Positions 28,687 to 38,247 are shown, numbered from the stretch's first letter. The stretch: 64,000 bases of DNA from Mycobacterium sp. 1274761.0 (GCF_001668615.1 NZ_LZMC01000025.1:1-64000); one strand, 5' to 3'. Numbers and translations are program-made. The notes: generated from the sequence alone by a model not told the origin.

Positions 28687-30129
28687 ATGGAAACCCGCGA
28701 TCGACTGTTCATCGGCAATGAATGGGTGGCGCCGGCCACCGACGCCACCATCGACGTCATCTCGCCGATCAGCGAAGAAGTGTATGCGCGCACCCCCGAC
28801 GGCTCGCCCGCCGATATCGACCGGGCCGTCGCCTCGGCCCGGGAGGCGTTCGACAATGGGCCGTGGCCCACCATGACGCCGCAGGAGCGGGCCGACGCCA
28901 TCAACGCGCTGTCGCAGGCCTTGCAGAAACGCGCAACCGAGATCGCCGACGTCGTCACCAACGAGAACGGCGCCCCCGCCTCGCAGTCGATGGGCACACA
29001 GGCGTTCGCGGCCACCATGGTTCTCGACATCTTCGCCGACATCGCGCGCAACTATCCATGGACCGACGAGCGGGTCGGAGCCATGGGCCAGAAAGTGGTG
29101 GTGCGACGGGCGCCGGTCGGCGTCTGCGCCGGAATCATCCCGTGGAACGTGCCGCTGTACATCATGGCGATGAAGCTGGGGCCGTGTCTGGCGTCGGGCT
29201 CGACGATGGTGCTCAAGCCCGCACCCGAAACCGCGCTGGACCCATACCTTCTGGCCGACGCGGTGCTCGAGTCCGGAATTCCGCCCGGCGTCATCAACAT
29301 CGTCACCGCGTCGCGCGAGGCCAGCGAGCACATCGTCACCCACCCCGGCGTCGACAAGGTCAGCTTCACCGGGTCGACCGCCACCGGCGCGCGAATCGGT
29401 GAGCTGTGCGGTGCACAGATCAAGCGCGTGACGTTGGAGCTCGGCGGCAAGTCCGCCGCGATCCTTCTGGACGACGTCGACCTCGACGGGCAGCTGCAGA
29501 ACATCCTCATGTCCGGCCTGCTGAACAACGGGCAGGCATGCGCCGCGCAGACCCGCATCCTGGCGCCGCGGTCGCGGTACCAGGAAACAGTCGATGCCCT
29601 GGCCGCCGGTGTGGCCGCAATGACGGTCGGCGATCCCAACGACCCCGCCACTGCCGTCGGGCCGGTGGTCGCTAAACGGCAGCGCGACAAGATCGTCGGA
29701 ATGCTGGAGTCGGGCAAGGCAGATGGCGCCAAAGTGGCCGTCGGCGGTGGCACCCCGGCGCACCTGGACAAGGGCTGGTTCATCGAGCCGACGCTGTTCT
29801 ACGACGTCGACAACGCGATGCGGATCGCCCGCGAAGAGATCTTCGGCCCGGTGCTGTCAGTGATCCCGTACGAAGACGAAGACGATGCGGTGCGCATCGC
29901 CAACGATTCCGACTATGGGCTGTCGGGTTCGGTGTGGACGGCCGACGTCGACCACGGCGCCGCGGTGGCCGCCCGGCTGCGCACCGGCACCGTTCCGGTC
30001 AACTCGGGGCTGTTACTGGACTTCAAGTCGCCGTTCGGCGGCTTCAAGAAGTCGGGCATCGGCCGCGAATGCGGCCCTGAAGGCATCGAGCCCTACATCG
30101 AGTACCAGTCGATCATCTACCCGAATTAG
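28687..30129 (+). CDS. Aldehyde dehydrogenase
   Basis: NAD(P)-dependent oxidation of an aldehyde to the acid; 480 residues. Conserved sites: GIIPWNVPLY, catalytic Glu in LELGGKSAAI, catalytic Cys in NNGQACAAQTR, and EEIFGPVLSVI. Substrate not determinable. Monocistronic by context: it is divergent from the secreted repeat protein and separated from the kinase gene by 160 bases. Confidence 0.92.
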   Translation: METRDRLFIGNEWVAPATDATIDVISPISEEVYARTPDGSPADIDRAVASAREAFDNGPWPTMTPQERADAINALSQALQKRATEIADVVTNENGAPASQSMGTQAFAATMVLDIFADIARNYPWTDERVGAMGQKVVVRRAPVGVCAGIIPWNVPLYIMAMKLGPCLASGSTMVLKPAPETALDPYLLADAVLESGIPPGVINIVTASREASEHIVTHPGVDKVSFTGSTATGARIGELCGAQIKRVTLELGGKSAAILLDDVDLDGQLQNILMSGLLNNGQACAAQTRILAPRSRYQETVDALAAGVAAMTVGDPNDPATAVGPVVAKRQRDKIVGMLESGKADGAKVAVGGGTPAHLDKGWFIEPTLFYDVDNAMRIAREEIFGPVLSVIPYEDEDDAVRIANDSDYGLSGSVWTADVDHGAAVAARLRTGTVPVNSGLLLDFKSPFGGFKKSGIGRECGPEGIEPYIEYQSIIYPN

Positions 30130-30291
30130 GCCTACTCAGCAAACAAAATTAGCTGGCCCGTTGCCTTCTCGCATTGTGCGGGTTGCTGTATGCTCGCAAA
30201 CTAGGCGCGGCCCGCTTCCTGTGCTGTTGCAATAGCAGCAACAGTGGATTGCCGGGCGAAATTAAAGTGAGACGCGTGGGGTTCAAGCAAA

Positions 30292-31887
30292 GTGACTTAT
30301 ATGAAGACCCGAGTGGGCGAAAGCTTCGGGAAATATAAGCTGAATGCACTGCTCGGCAAGGGCGGGATGGGCGAGGTCTACCGTGCCTACGACACAGAGA
30401 AGGGCCGAAACGTCGCACTGAAGATCTTGCCAGATCAGTACTCGCAGGACGAACGCTACCGCGCCCGGTTCTTACGCGAGTCACGCGCGGCGGCAATCCT
30501 GCAGGAGCCCCATGTGGTGCCGATCCACGACTGGGGCGAGATCGACGGCAACCTCTACATCGACATGCGGTTGGTGCAAGGCCAGACGCTGCACGACCTC
30601 ATCGAGCAGGGACCGCTGGCACCCGATCGCGCCGTTGCCATCGTTGAGCAGATTGCCGCTGCTCTGGACGCCGCCCACAGCGAAGGCCTAATCCATCGAG
30701 ATGTTAAGCCGCAGAACATCATCGTCACCGCCGCCGACTTCGCCTACCTGGTCGACTTCGGGATCGCCGAGAGCCAGGGCGAAACCCGATTGACCATGGC
30801 CGGCACGCAGATCGGCTCGTTCGCCTACATGGCCCCCGAACGGTTCAACGACGAGCAGAGCAGTCCGGCTTCCGACATCTACTCCTTGGCGTGTGTGCTC
30901 TATGAGGCCCTGACCGGTCACCTTCCGTTCCCGGCCGCAAGCTACGAACACCTGATCGCCGCGCACGTATCCGCACCCGTGCCGAAACCCAGCGCGGTCA
31001 ACAAGCGGGTGCCTGCCGCGATCGACGCCGTCATCGCCCGCGGGATGGCGAAGCACCCTGATGACCGGTACGGCACTGCCGGGGCGCTAGGCCGAGCCGC
31101 CCAGCGGGCCCTGCGGGCTGGTGCGGAGATTGCTTCGCCAGATGCGAACACTCAACTGGCACAGTGGATTTCGCCGTTGCCGCGCGCCATCGACACCGGG
31201 GATTCCGGCGCATTCACCCAGCCAGCGCCGACGACTACTGGAGAACTGGCGGTCGGAACGCGCGAACCGCTGGTCCCAATCGTGATCATCGGGCTCATCG
31301 CGGCGTTGACTTTGGGCGCGATGGGTATCGTCATCGGACTTCTGGTCTCCCCGAAGCCGGATCAGGACCAGGGAGCGATGCCAACCACGGCCACCGCGCA
31401 GGCACCGTCGACAGTCACGGTTCAGGCGCCGGCACCGAAGCCTGTGACGCCCACAGCGCAGCCGACTTCCGCGCCGCGCCCCCCCGTCGCCGCACCCACC
31501 CCGGCAGTGGATACGGCGCTCCAGCAGCTACAGCAAATCGCAGCAAATGACCGCTACGTGGTGTCGTCCCAAGCGGAAGGCCTCTGGGTTCCTCAGCTGA
31601 GCTCGAAGAAGGTGGGCTTGCAGGCCGAGGGCCGCACGTGGCACAACGCCTCGATACTGCAGGAGTACCTCAGCCTGTATCAGCTATACGACGCCAAGCT
31701 GCTGTGGTCCGGTGACTGGTCGGTCTTCGACGGGTCGAACTGGTGGATTACCATTGCACCGCGCACTTACGCCACCGCCGACGGCGCCCTGCAGTGGTGC
31801 CGAGAAAAAGGCTTCGACCGGGATCACTGTCTGGCCAAGTTCATCTCCACGACTCACGGGCCGGCCGGCACAACCAAGCTGAACTGA
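30292..31887 (+). CDS. Transmembrane Ser/Thr protein kinase (Pkn family)
   Basis: 531 residues. The kinase domain occupies about residues 12-275: glycine loop LGKGGMGEV (21-29), lysine K44 in VALK, catalytic HRDVKPQN (135-142), DFG (155-157) and YMAPERF. One transmembrane helix follows (IVIIGLIAALTLGAMGIVIG), then a Pro/Thr/Ala-rich linker and an external domain of about 120 residues containing Trp and two Cys. Start is GTG 30292 or ATG 30301. The downstream genes encode a metallopeptidase-like lipoprotein and a DUF4333 protein on the same strand. External ligand and targets are unknown. Confidence 0.92.
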   Translation: MTYMKTRVGESFGKYKLNALLGKGGMGEVYRAYDTEKGRNVALKILPDQYSQDERYRARFLRESRAAAILQEPHVVPIHDWGEIDGNLYIDMRLVQGQTLHDLIEQGPLAPDRAVAIVEQIAAALDAAHSEGLIHRDVKPQNIIVTAADFAYLVDFGIAESQGETRLTMAGTQIGSFAYMAPERFNDEQSSPASDIYSLACVLYEALTGHLPFPAASYEHLIAAHVSAPVPKPSAVNKRVPAAIDAVIARGMAKHPDDRYGTAGALGRAAQRALRAGAEIASPDANTQLAQWISPLPRAIDTGDSGAFTQPAPTTTGELAVGTREPLVPIVIIGLIAALTLGAMGIVIGLLVSPKPDQDQGAMPTTATAQAPSTVTVQAPAPKPVTPTAQPTSAPRPPVAAPTPAVDTALQQLQQIAANDRYVVSSQAEGLWVPQLSSKKVGLQAEGRTWHNASILQEYLSLYQLYDAKLLWSGDWSVFDGSNWWITIAPRTYATADGALQWCREKGFDRDHCLAKFISTTHGPAGTTKLN

Positions 31888-31924
31888 CACGAGCGGCGCT
31901 CGCTCCAGCCGGTACCGTCACGAT

Positions 31925-33367
31925 GTGATCGCATTCGCCAGGGCCGGGATCGCCGCTGTCTGCGCGGCGTTGACGGTGGCCGGATGCAGTCAGGCCACAG
32001 TCGTCGACGGTCGGGCGGTGTCGATGCGCTACGACCCGTATCGCGTGGCGGGATTACCGACGTCCGATGACCCGAGCGGGCCCCGGGTGGCCGCCCCGTC
32101 GCCCGTGGGCCGGGTGCAGAACACCGACGGTGGAGAGATCGACGGCCTGACGCTGATGGCGGTCGAGGACGTCGAGGACTTCTGGTCGCAGCACTATTCG
32201 GACGCGTTCGCGGGCACCTTCAGGCCGGTCTCCAGGCTCGTATCGGTGGATCCAAGGGCGTCGATGACCGTCTGCGGTGAGGATGCGGGCGCGTTCGATT
32301 TCAACGCTCTTTACTGCGCGCCCGATGACTTGATCGCCTGGGACCGCGTCGATCTGATGCCGGTCGCGCGAGAGTTCTTCGGCGACATGACGATCAACGG
32401 GCTGATCGCCCACGAATATGGGCATGCGCTGCAGACCCGCGCCGGGTTGGCGGGCGAGCAGAGGTCGTCGATCTTGGTCCGGGAACAGCAGGCCGACTGC
32501 CTCGCGGGTGTGTACATGCGCTGGGTGGCCGAGGGGCACTCGCCGCGGTTCAGCTTGAACACCAGTCGGGCACTGGATCAGGTGATGGCGGGGGCGATCG
32601 CCGGACGCGATCCGGTTTCGACGTTGGACACGCTGACCCTTGATCCGCCGTCGCACGGCACCGCGCTGGATCGGGTGAGCGCGTTTCAGACCGGTTTCGA
32701 TGTCGGCTCAGACGGTTGCGCCGCAATAGATTCCGCCGAGATCCAGCAGCGGCGTGGCAACCTTCCGCAGTCGTTGTTCGATCCGACGAGCCCGCAGAGC
32801 GACATCGCGATCAACGAGCAGACGCTCTCGACGCTGATGGAGTTGTTGGGACAGATCTACGCCCCTGCCAACCAACCGACGCTGACCATCAGCGGCGGCG
32901 GCGATTGCCCGGTGAGCCAGCAGCAGCCCGTCGCCTATTGCCCGCAGACGAACCAGATCGGCGTGGACATGTCCACGCTGCAGCAGATCGGCGCGCCCGC
33001 CGACGAGAGCGACTTCGTGCTCCTGCAAGGTGACAACACCGCACTGTCGATGGTGACGTCGCGCTATGCGCTTGCGCTGCAATACGAACGGGGTCTGCCG
33101 CTCAATTCGCCGACCGCGGCCATGCGCACCGCGTGTCTGACCGGCGTCGCACAACGCAAGATGGCCGACCCCATTCGCGGGCCGTCGGGAAATCAACTGA
33201 TCCTCGGCGCAGGTGATCTGGACGAAGCCGTGTCGGGGTTGTTGACCAACGGTGTCGTGGCCACCGATGTCAGCGGCACGCCGATCCCGTCCGGCTTCAC
33301 GAGGATCCTCGCATTCCGGACGGGTGTGATGGGTGACGCCGACGATTGCTATCGCCGGTTTGACTGA
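31925..33367 (+). CDS. Lipoprotein with zinc-metallopeptidase motif
   Basis: 480 residues from GTG 31925. A lipobox (LTVAGC) places it at the outer face of the membrane. The HExxH motif is present as HEYGHALQ, and REQQADCLAGVY downstream looks like the third-ligand region of the 'neutral zinc metallopeptidase' family. It is 37 bases after the kinase stop and 12 bases before the DUF4333 gene. Proteolytic activity is inferred from the motif. Confidence 0.85.
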   Translation: MIAFARAGIAAVCAALTVAGCSQATVVDGRAVSMRYDPYRVAGLPTSDDPSGPRVAAPSPVGRVQNTDGGEIDGLTLMAVEDVEDFWSQHYSDAFAGTFRPVSRLVSVDPRASMTVCGEDAGAFDFNALYCAPDDLIAWDRVDLMPVAREFFGDMTINGLIAHEYGHALQTRAGLAGEQRSSILVREQQADCLAGVYMRWVAEGHSPRFSLNTSRALDQVMAGAIAGRDPVSTLDTLTLDPPSHGTALDRVSAFQTGFDVGSDGCAAIDSAEIQQRRGNLPQSLFDPTSPQSDIAINEQTLSTLMELLGQIYAPANQPTLTISGGGDCPVSQQQPVAYCPQTNQIGVDMSTLQQIGAPADESDFVLLQGDNTALSMVTSRYALALQYERGLPLNSPTAAMRTACLTGVAQRKMADPIRGPSGNQLILGAGDLDEAVSGLLTNGVVATDVSGTPIPSGFTRILAFRTGVMGDADDCYRRFD

Positions 33368-33379
33368 GAGAATCGGCGC

Positions 33380-33865
33380 GTGAGCGAACCGTGGTGGAAG
33401 AACGCGAACCAACGCGTTCCCCAGCCGCCACGGCTACCAACACCGCCACCACCACGGCGACCGGCCCGACCCCCACGTCCGCGGCCGCCGGTGCAGCGGC
33501 ATGCGCGGCCGGCTCCCCCACGGCGGCACCGCGGTCAGACGGCTCTGCTGATCGCTGTCGGTGTCGTCGCGATCGCGATGGCTGCGGTCCTGGTGACCGT
33601 CGTGCTGTCGAGCTTCGATGTGTTCACGGGCAAGGCGCTCGACGTGAGCAAGGCCGAAACGGGCGTTCAGCGAATACTGGCCGACCCCGTCGAGGGATAC
33701 GGCGCCACGAACGTCTCGAATGTGGTGTGTAACGACGGACGCAACCCAGAGATCAAAAAAGGCGGAACCTTCACGTGCACAGTGGTTGTCGACGGCCGAA
33801 AGCGCGACGTGCTGGTGGTGTTCCAGGACGACAACGGCACCTACGCGGTCGACCGTCCGCGATAG
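33380..33865 (+). CDS. DUF4333 single-pass membrane protein
   Basis: 161 residues. A very Pro/Arg-rich cytoplasmic N-terminus (about residues 14-48), one transmembrane helix (ALLIAVGVVAIAMAAVLVTVV), then an external DUF4333 domain with two Cys (VVCNDGRNPEIKKGGTFTCT) that probably form a disulfide. Function unknown. Likely co-transcribed with the lipoprotein gene. Confidence 0.85.
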   Translation: MSEPWWKNANQRVPQPPRLPTPPPPRRPARPPRPRPPVQRHARPAPPRRHRGQTALLIAVGVVAIAMAAVLVTVVLSSFDVFTGKALDVSKAETGVQRILADPVEGYGATNVSNVVCNDGRNPEIKKGGTFTCTVVVDGRKRDVLVVFQDDNGTYAVDRPR

Positions 33866-34657
33866 CTACCGGGGAAAGCCGAAGAGCTGCACGACGCCGT
33901 GGTCGCGTCCGGCGGTGTAGCCGCCGTCGACTGCGATCGCCTGCCCGGTGACGAACGACGCCTCCGGTGACACCAGGAAAGCCGCCATGGCCGCGATCTC
34001 CTCCGGACGTCCCAGCCGTTGCAGTGCGTGCTCCTCGGTGATCGAGCTCAGCGGGCCGTCCATTCCCGGCAAACGAAAGACGTTGTCCAGCATCGGTGTT
34101 GCGATGAAGCCGGGGCAGATGGCGTTGGCGCGGATACCGCTGGGGCCGTAGTCGAGCGCGATGTTCTTGGTGAGCAGGACAACGCCGCCCTTCGCGGCGT
34201 TGTAGGTGCTGCCGCCCGCAGTGCCCTCCAGCCCCTCGACGCTGGCGAGGGTGACGATCGAGCCGCGCTCGTCGTCGACACGGGGCTGGTCGATCATCCG
34301 GGCCAGCGCGGCCTTGGCGACCAGGAACGTGCCGGTGAGGTTGATCGCAATCACCCTGTCCCACTCGGCTTTATCGAGCAGGTGGACCGGACCGCCGCCG
34401 GCGACGCCCGCGGCGTGCACGACACCGTCGAGGCGCTCGGGTACGCCGGCGAAGACGTCGGCGACCGCCGCTTCGTCGGACACGTCAGCCGCGACGAACG
34501 TGAATCTTTCGCCGAGGTCGGGCGGCGCGTTCAGATCGGTGCCGACGACGGTGCCGCCTTCAGCCAGTAGGCGTTGCGCGACGGCAAGCCCGATGCCCGA
34601 GGCCACCCCGGTCACGACGAACGTGCGTTCACGGGCTCGATCAGTGTCCTTGGCCAC
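33866..34657 (-). CDS. Short-chain dehydrogenase/reductase
   Basis: About 263 residues. Cofactor motif [15 protein letters not shown], an Asp after beta-2 (VVGTDLNAP), catalytic Ser in LASVEG, and YNAAKGG with Tyr and Lys; C-terminal ITPM-like GFIATPML and VDGGYTAG. Substrate unknown. I prefer GTG 34657 over TTG 34660 because AAAGG is better placed for it. It converges on the DUF4333 gene with no gap. Confidence 0.87.
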   Translation of the reverse strand: MAKDTDRARERTFVVTGVASGIGLAVAQRLLAEGGTVVGTDLNAPPDLGERFTFVAADVSDEAAVADVFAGVPERLDGVVHAAGVAGGGPVHLLDKAEWDRVIAINLTGTFLVAKAALARMIDQPRVDDERGSIVTLASVEGLEGTAGGSTYNAAKGGVVLLTKNIALDYGPSGIRANAICPGFIATPMLDNVFRLPGMDGPLSSITEEHALQRLGRPEEIAAMAAFLVSPEASFVTGQAIAVDGGYTAGRDHGVVQLFGFPR

Positions 34658-34692
34658 CAAGCTGCCTTTCGCTTGTCCCGCAACGGAATTGG

Positions 34693-35067
34693 TCAGAAGA
34701 AAGGGGTAAAGATGCAGCGGAATGCCGGCTCTTTGCCGCCGGCATCGAGGAGGAACTTCTCGCCTTCCCGAATCACCATGCCGAGGTAGGCGTAGTCAGC
34801 GCCCACCGTGCCTGCCATGCCGACGAACTCGGCCGGCGGGTCCTCGTAGCCGACGTACAGCTTCACCCGGCCCGTTCGGCCGTCTTTCGACGACACCGAC
34901 AGGTATCCGGTGACCGGCGCGTCGTACACGGTGTTGAGCCTGACCCGGAACCGGGGCTCAGCCTCGTTCGGTTCGACCGTCGTGAGCTGGGTGACCTGCT
35001 GCTGCAGATCCGCCACCTGTCGCTGCAGCCCGACGATCTGGGCTAGCAGAGCCTCGGTCTCCGTCAT
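34693..35067 (-). CDS. Hypothetical protein with N-terminal coiled coil
   Basis: 124 residues from ATG 35067. An N-terminal coiled coil ([20 protein letters not shown]) is followed by a beta-rich, charged region ([20 protein letters not shown]). No signal peptide or membrane helix. I do not recognise a family. GTG 35076 is an alternative start; a longer open frame upstream overlaps the cutinase gene antisense and is rejected. Confidence 0.65.
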   Translation of the reverse strand: MTETEALLAQIVGLQRQVADLQQQVTQLTTVEPNEAEPRFRVRLNTVYDAPVTGYLSVSSKDGRTGRVKLYVGYEDPPAEFVGMAGTVGADYAYLGMVIREGEKFLLDAGGKEPAFRCIFTPFF

Positions 35068-35152
35068 GGCGATCACATTAACCGGAATGAAATGGCGTCC
35101 TGCGCGAGTTCTCACCGGTTGAGTGATCTCGATCAACAGAAAAGGGCCGACG

Positions 35153-35872
35153 ATGCGCAGACCTGTTACCGCCAAGTCCCAGACGCTGCGTTGCATGGCA
35201 GCCGTCGTCGTGTCCCTCACTGCGTTGTTCGGTCCGCAGGCCACGGCGCTCGCCGACGCGGCCGAAGACCCGTCCTGTTCGGACGTCGAAGTCGTGTTCG
35301 CGCGTGGGACGTTCGAGGCCCCCGGTGTCGGCGCGACCGGCCAGGCCTTCGTCGATGCGCTGAAAGCACGACTGGGCAGCAAGAGCGTCGACGTGTACGG
35401 CGTCGATTATCCGGCCTCGCTGGATTTCCAGGCGGCGGCCAGCGGCGTCGCCGACGCCGCCAACAAGGTCCAAGCGATCACGACGACCTGTAACAGCACC
35501 CAGATCGTGCTCGGCGGTTACTCGCAGGGTGCGGCGGTGGCGGGCTACACGACCACGGACACGGTGCCTGCCGGGGTCGCACTACCCGATGGCCTTTCCG
35601 GCACCTTGCCGCCCGCAGTCGCGGCACGCGTAGCGGCAGTGGTGCTGTTCGGTACCCCATCGGATGCGTTCCTGCACCTGGTTGCGCGTGACGCTCCGCC
35701 GATCGCGATCGGCCATCTGTATGCGGCGAAAGCATTGCAGCTGTGCAACCCGGGCGACCCGATCTGCTTCCCCGGCGGCACTGACCGTTCCGCGCACAGC
35801 GCTTACAAGACCAACGGAATGGCAGACCAGGCAGCCGATTTCGCGGCCCGGGCGCTGTCGGTCCGTCACTGA
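35153..35872 (+). CDS. Secreted cutinase-family esterase
   Basis: About 239 residues from ATG 35153 (preceded by AAAGGG). The signal peptide ends near TALADA. The catalytic triad is readable: Ser in LGGYSQGAAV, Asp in CNPGDPICF and His in AHSAYKTNGM. Four or more Cys fit the family's disulfides. Likely hydrolyses lipid esters outside the cell, as mycobacterial culture-filtrate cutinases do. Stops overlap with convergent marR by 7 bases. Confidence 0.92.
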   Translation: MRRPVTAKSQTLRCMAAVVVSLTALFGPQATALADAAEDPSCSDVEVVFARGTFEAPGVGATGQAFVDALKARLGSKSVDVYGVDYPASLDFQAAASGVADAANKVQAITTTCNSTQIVLGGYSQGAAVAGYTTTDTVPAGVALPDGLSGTLPPAVAARVAAVVLFGTPSDAFLHLVARDAPPIAIGHLYAAKALQLCNPGDPICFPGGTDRSAHSAYKTNGMADQAADFAARALSVRH

Positions 35873-36351
35873 CGACGGCTTCGCGAGGCGGCCGAGCGCG
35901 GCGGTTGTGCGCGCATGTGATCGCGGGCGCGGCTCATGATGTCGCCGAGGGTGCGGACGTCCTTGGACGACAACGAGTCGAACAGCAGACCGCGGACGAC
36001 GTCGATATGACCGGGCAGCACCTTGGCGACGCGAGTGCGCCCGGCCTTGGTGATGTCGACGATCGTGGCGCGTTGATCGTAGGGGCTGACGTCACGGGTG
36101 ATGAGGCCCGCCGACTCCAGAATACTGGCTTGGTGGGTAAGGCCGCTGCGGCTGTAGACGACGCCGTCGGCCAACTCCGTCATGGTCAGTGGCCGCTCGG
36201 CATCGACGAGCTTGGCCAGGATCTCGAATTGCACGTAGCTGAGGTCGCCTTCGGCGCGTAGCTGCCGTTGCACGGCGAACTGCAGAAGGCTGACCGCCTC
36301 CATCAGGGCGAAGTAGGTGCGCAGTTGTTCGGGCTGCAGCGGCTTGGCCAT
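35866..36351 (-). CDS. MarR-family transcriptional regulator
   Basis: 161 residues with a winged-helix core: LTMTELADGVVYSRSGLTHQ as the DNA-reading segment and DVSPYDQRATIVDITKAG as the wing. Divergent from a quinone-oxidoreductase gene; three near-identical 16-base palindromes lie between the two starts, the nearest 15 bases from this start codon. Autoregulation plus control of the oxidoreductase is the natural reading, with a small-molecule or redox signal unknown. Confidence 0.92.
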   Translation of the reverse strand: MAKPLQPEQLRTYFALMEAVSLLQFAVQRQLRAEGDLSYVQFEILAKLVDAERPLTMTELADGVVYSRSGLTHQASILESAGLITRDVSPYDQRATIVDITKAGRTRVAKVLPGHIDVVRGLLFDSLSSKDVRTLGDIMSRARDHMRAQPPRSAASRSRRQ

Positions 36352-36365
36352 GTCGTGATCCTAAA

Positions 36366-36466
36366 GCTTCGATGTCGAAGCAATGTGACGGGCGTCACGC
36401 GCGGTTCTGGAATCGCTTCGATATCGAAGCAAGTTGTACGGCACGCAACTGCTTCGATATCGAAGC
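36366..36466. promoter_or_regulatory. Three palindromic MarR operators
   Basis: GCTTCGATATCGAAGC occurs at 36415-36430 and 36451-36466, and a one-base variant (GCTTCGATGTCGAAGC) at 36366-36381. Centres are 49 and 36 bases apart. They fill the 137-base gap between the MarR gene and the oxidoreductase, with the third site 22 bases before its start codon. Confidence 0.85.
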
Positions 36467-36488
36467 AACTATCGAAAAGGAGAAGACC

Positions 36489-37424
36489 GTGAAGGCTGTT
36501 CTATACCGTCAGTACGGCGGCAGCGACGTCCTCGAGTACACAGACGCGCCGCGCCCGGAGCCGGGACCGGAGCAGGTGCTCGTCCAGGTGGCGGCCACTT
36601 CGTTCAACCCGGTCGACGCCGGCATCCGCGGCGGCTACCTGGCGGAGGTATTCAGCATTACGTTCCCGCACGTGCCAGGGATCGACGTGGCGGGCACCAT
36701 CACCGAACTCGGCGATGGGGTGACGGATTGGCGCGTCGGCGACGCGGTCATCGGGATGCTTCCGATGGACGCCGACGGCGCAGCCGCCGAATACGTTCTC
36801 GCGCCGGCCGATGTGCTGACCGCCGCGCCGCGGTCGCTGTCACTGGCCGACGCCGCGGCGCTGCCGACCGTGGGGTTGACGGCGTGGCAGGCGTTGTTTG
36901 AGATCGCCGACCTCCAGGCGGGCCAGAGCGTCCTGATCAACGGCGCGGGAGGGGCGGTCGGGGGTTACGCGGTGCAGCTGGCCAAGAAGGCCGGGGCCGT
37001 CGTCACCGCGACGGCGTCGGCACGCAGTGTCGACCGGGTGCGCGCCCATGGTGCCGACCGGATCATCGACTACATCGATTACACAGCAACGCCTTTGGTT
37101 GTCGAAGGTCAGCCGTTCGATGTGGTGTTCAACTCGGTCGGCACGTCGTCAGAGGAGACGGCGGTGTTGGCCGGCCTGGTCGCAGACGGCGGGTTCTACG
37201 TCGGAACGATGACGTCAGGAGAGGAAGATCGTGAACGTGGGGTTCGCGCGCAGCGGGTGTTCGTCCGCAGCGACGCCGCACAGCTGGCGGGGCTGGTCAG
37301 CCACGTCGATGCCGGAGAATTGAACATCGATGTCGCCGACCGCCGGCCGCTGACGGAGGCCGCCGCCGTGCACGACGCCTCGGACGCCAATCGCCTGCCC
37401 GGCAAGACCATCCTGGTTCCCTGA
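36489..37424 (+). CDS. NADPH:quinone oxidoreductase / MDR-type alcohol dehydrogenase
   Basis: 311 residues, zinc-free medium-chain reductase. N-terminus VKAVLYRQYGGSDVLEY; substrate-side HVPGIDVAG; NADPH-binding LINGAGGAVGGYAVQLAKKA. No zinc-binding Cys cluster is seen, which favours quinone or enone reduction. GTG 36489 is preceded by AAAAGGAG. Probably the MarR target; a strong terminator follows. Confidence 0.9.
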   Translation: MKAVLYRQYGGSDVLEYTDAPRPEPGPEQVLVQVAATSFNPVDAGIRGGYLAEVFSITFPHVPGIDVAGTITELGDGVTDWRVGDAVIGMLPMDADGAAAEYVLAPADVLTAAPRSLSLADAAALPTVGLTAWQALFEIADLQAGQSVLINGAGGAVGGYAVQLAKKAGAVVTATASARSVDRVRAHGADRIIDYIDYTATPLVVEGQPFDVVFNSVGTSSEETAVLAGLVADGGFYVGTMTSGEEDRERGVRAQRVFVRSDAAQLAGLVSHVDAGELNIDVADRRPLTEAAAVHDASDANRLPGKTILVP

Positions 37425-37430
37425 CCCGAC

Positions 37431-37460
37431 GGGGCTGACGGCCTGGTGGCCGTCAGCCCC
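37431..37460 (+). terminator. Hairpin terminator after the oxidoreductase gene
   Basis: A perfect 13-base-pair stem (37431-37443 with 37448-37460) and a 4-base loop, starting 7 bases after the stop codon. There is no long T-tract, which is common for mycobacterial terminators. Confidence 0.75.
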
Positions 37461-37481
37461 CTTGGTTGGCACCCTGGTGTT

Positions 37482-37886
37482 ATGGCGGTTCTGAAAGGCG
37501 CGGTCGCGGCGTTGATGATGGTCCTGGGGTTGATAGCTGGCGCTTCGGCGCTGGCGTCGGCAGACCCCGATCCCCAAGGTGACGTGGCTTACGTGCGATT
37601 GCTCGAGCAGAACGGGGTGCCTTACGCCGATCGCGAGGCGATGGTCTCTTTCGCTCACGACCTCGTAGACCAGCTGAGCGCCTCCCCGCAGACGGACGCC
37701 AGTGTGGGCTCGATAGTCGAAGCCGGCGAACAGCGGGTATCTCAGCACGACATGGGGGTGATCGTCGCCGCCGCGGCTGTCGCCTACAGGCCCTCCCTTA
37801 TCCCCGTGGTTCAGCACTGGGCGGACGGCGCCGCCGGCTTTCCGTGTGGCTCCGCAGCCGCGGCCGTGCTGCGGAGGTCTACTTGA
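37482..37886 (+). CDS. DUF732 secreted protein
   Basis: 134 residues from ATG 37482. The signal peptide is MAVLKGAVAALMMVLGLIAG with cleavage near SALASA. The mature part has the DUF732 pattern VAYVRLLEQNGVPYADREAM. DUF732 proteins are small secreted mycobacterial proteins of unknown role. The C-terminal 40 residues are longer than in typical members and Ala-rich. Confidence 0.85.
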   Translation: MAVLKGAVAALMMVLGLIAGASALASADPDPQGDVAYVRLLEQNGVPYADREAMVSFAHDLVDQLSASPQTDASVGSIVEAGEQRVSQHDMGVIVAAAAVAYRPSLIPVVQHWADGAAGFPCGSAAAAVLRRST

Positions 37887-37925
37887 CAAGCAGGCGAAAA
37901 TAGGGCTTGAGCTGCGCTGTGCTTG

Positions 37926-37997
37926 TGGTCCCGACTGGGATCGAACCAGTGACCTTCCGCGTGTGAGGCGGACGCTCTCCCCCTGAGCTACGAGACC
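37926..37997 (-). tRNA. tRNA-Val (CAC)
   Basis: 72-base cloverleaf on the minus strand. The 7-base acceptor stem pairs GGTCTCG with CGGGACC, D-arm GCTCAGGGGGAGAGC, anticodon loop CTCACAC (anticodon CAC), and T-arm with GGTTCGATCCC. CCA is not encoded. Confidence 0.95.
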
Positions 37998-38030
37998 GGG
38001 GAACGACGGAAAAGGTTAACACGGCGCGGG

Positions 38031-38162
38031 GTGCGCCAGAGAATTCGCCGAGACCGCAAGGTTCATCTTGCCGGCGATACCACCGTGGGCCGCCTGGCTG
38101 GTGCGGTGACTGCCGAAGGTCGGCGCTTCCCGGTCTCCAATGCCGTCGATAGGGCGGCCTAA
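38031..38162 (+). CDS. Possible 43-residue peptide (uncertain)
   Basis: An open frame from GTG 38031 to TAA 38162 between two tRNA genes. The residue make-up (HLAGDTTVGRLAGAVTAEGR) is protein-like, but there is no ribosome site and I recognise no family. It may be a gene fragment. Confidence 0.2.
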   Translation: MRQRIRRDRKVHLAGDTTVGRLAGAVTAEGRRFPVSNAVDRAA

Positions 38163-38247
38163 ACGGCGCGTCTCAAGGGATTTGTGTGGCTACGCTGCAG
38201 TGGACTATCGTCGTCCTTCGCGACGGGCGACGAGTCGTTCGTGGCGC

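Noticed and set aside
30224..30244. Small inverted repeat (CTGTTGC / GCAACAG) before the kinase gene
   Set aside because: Arms of 7 bases with a 7-base spacer are short; no second copy was seen, so it may be chance.
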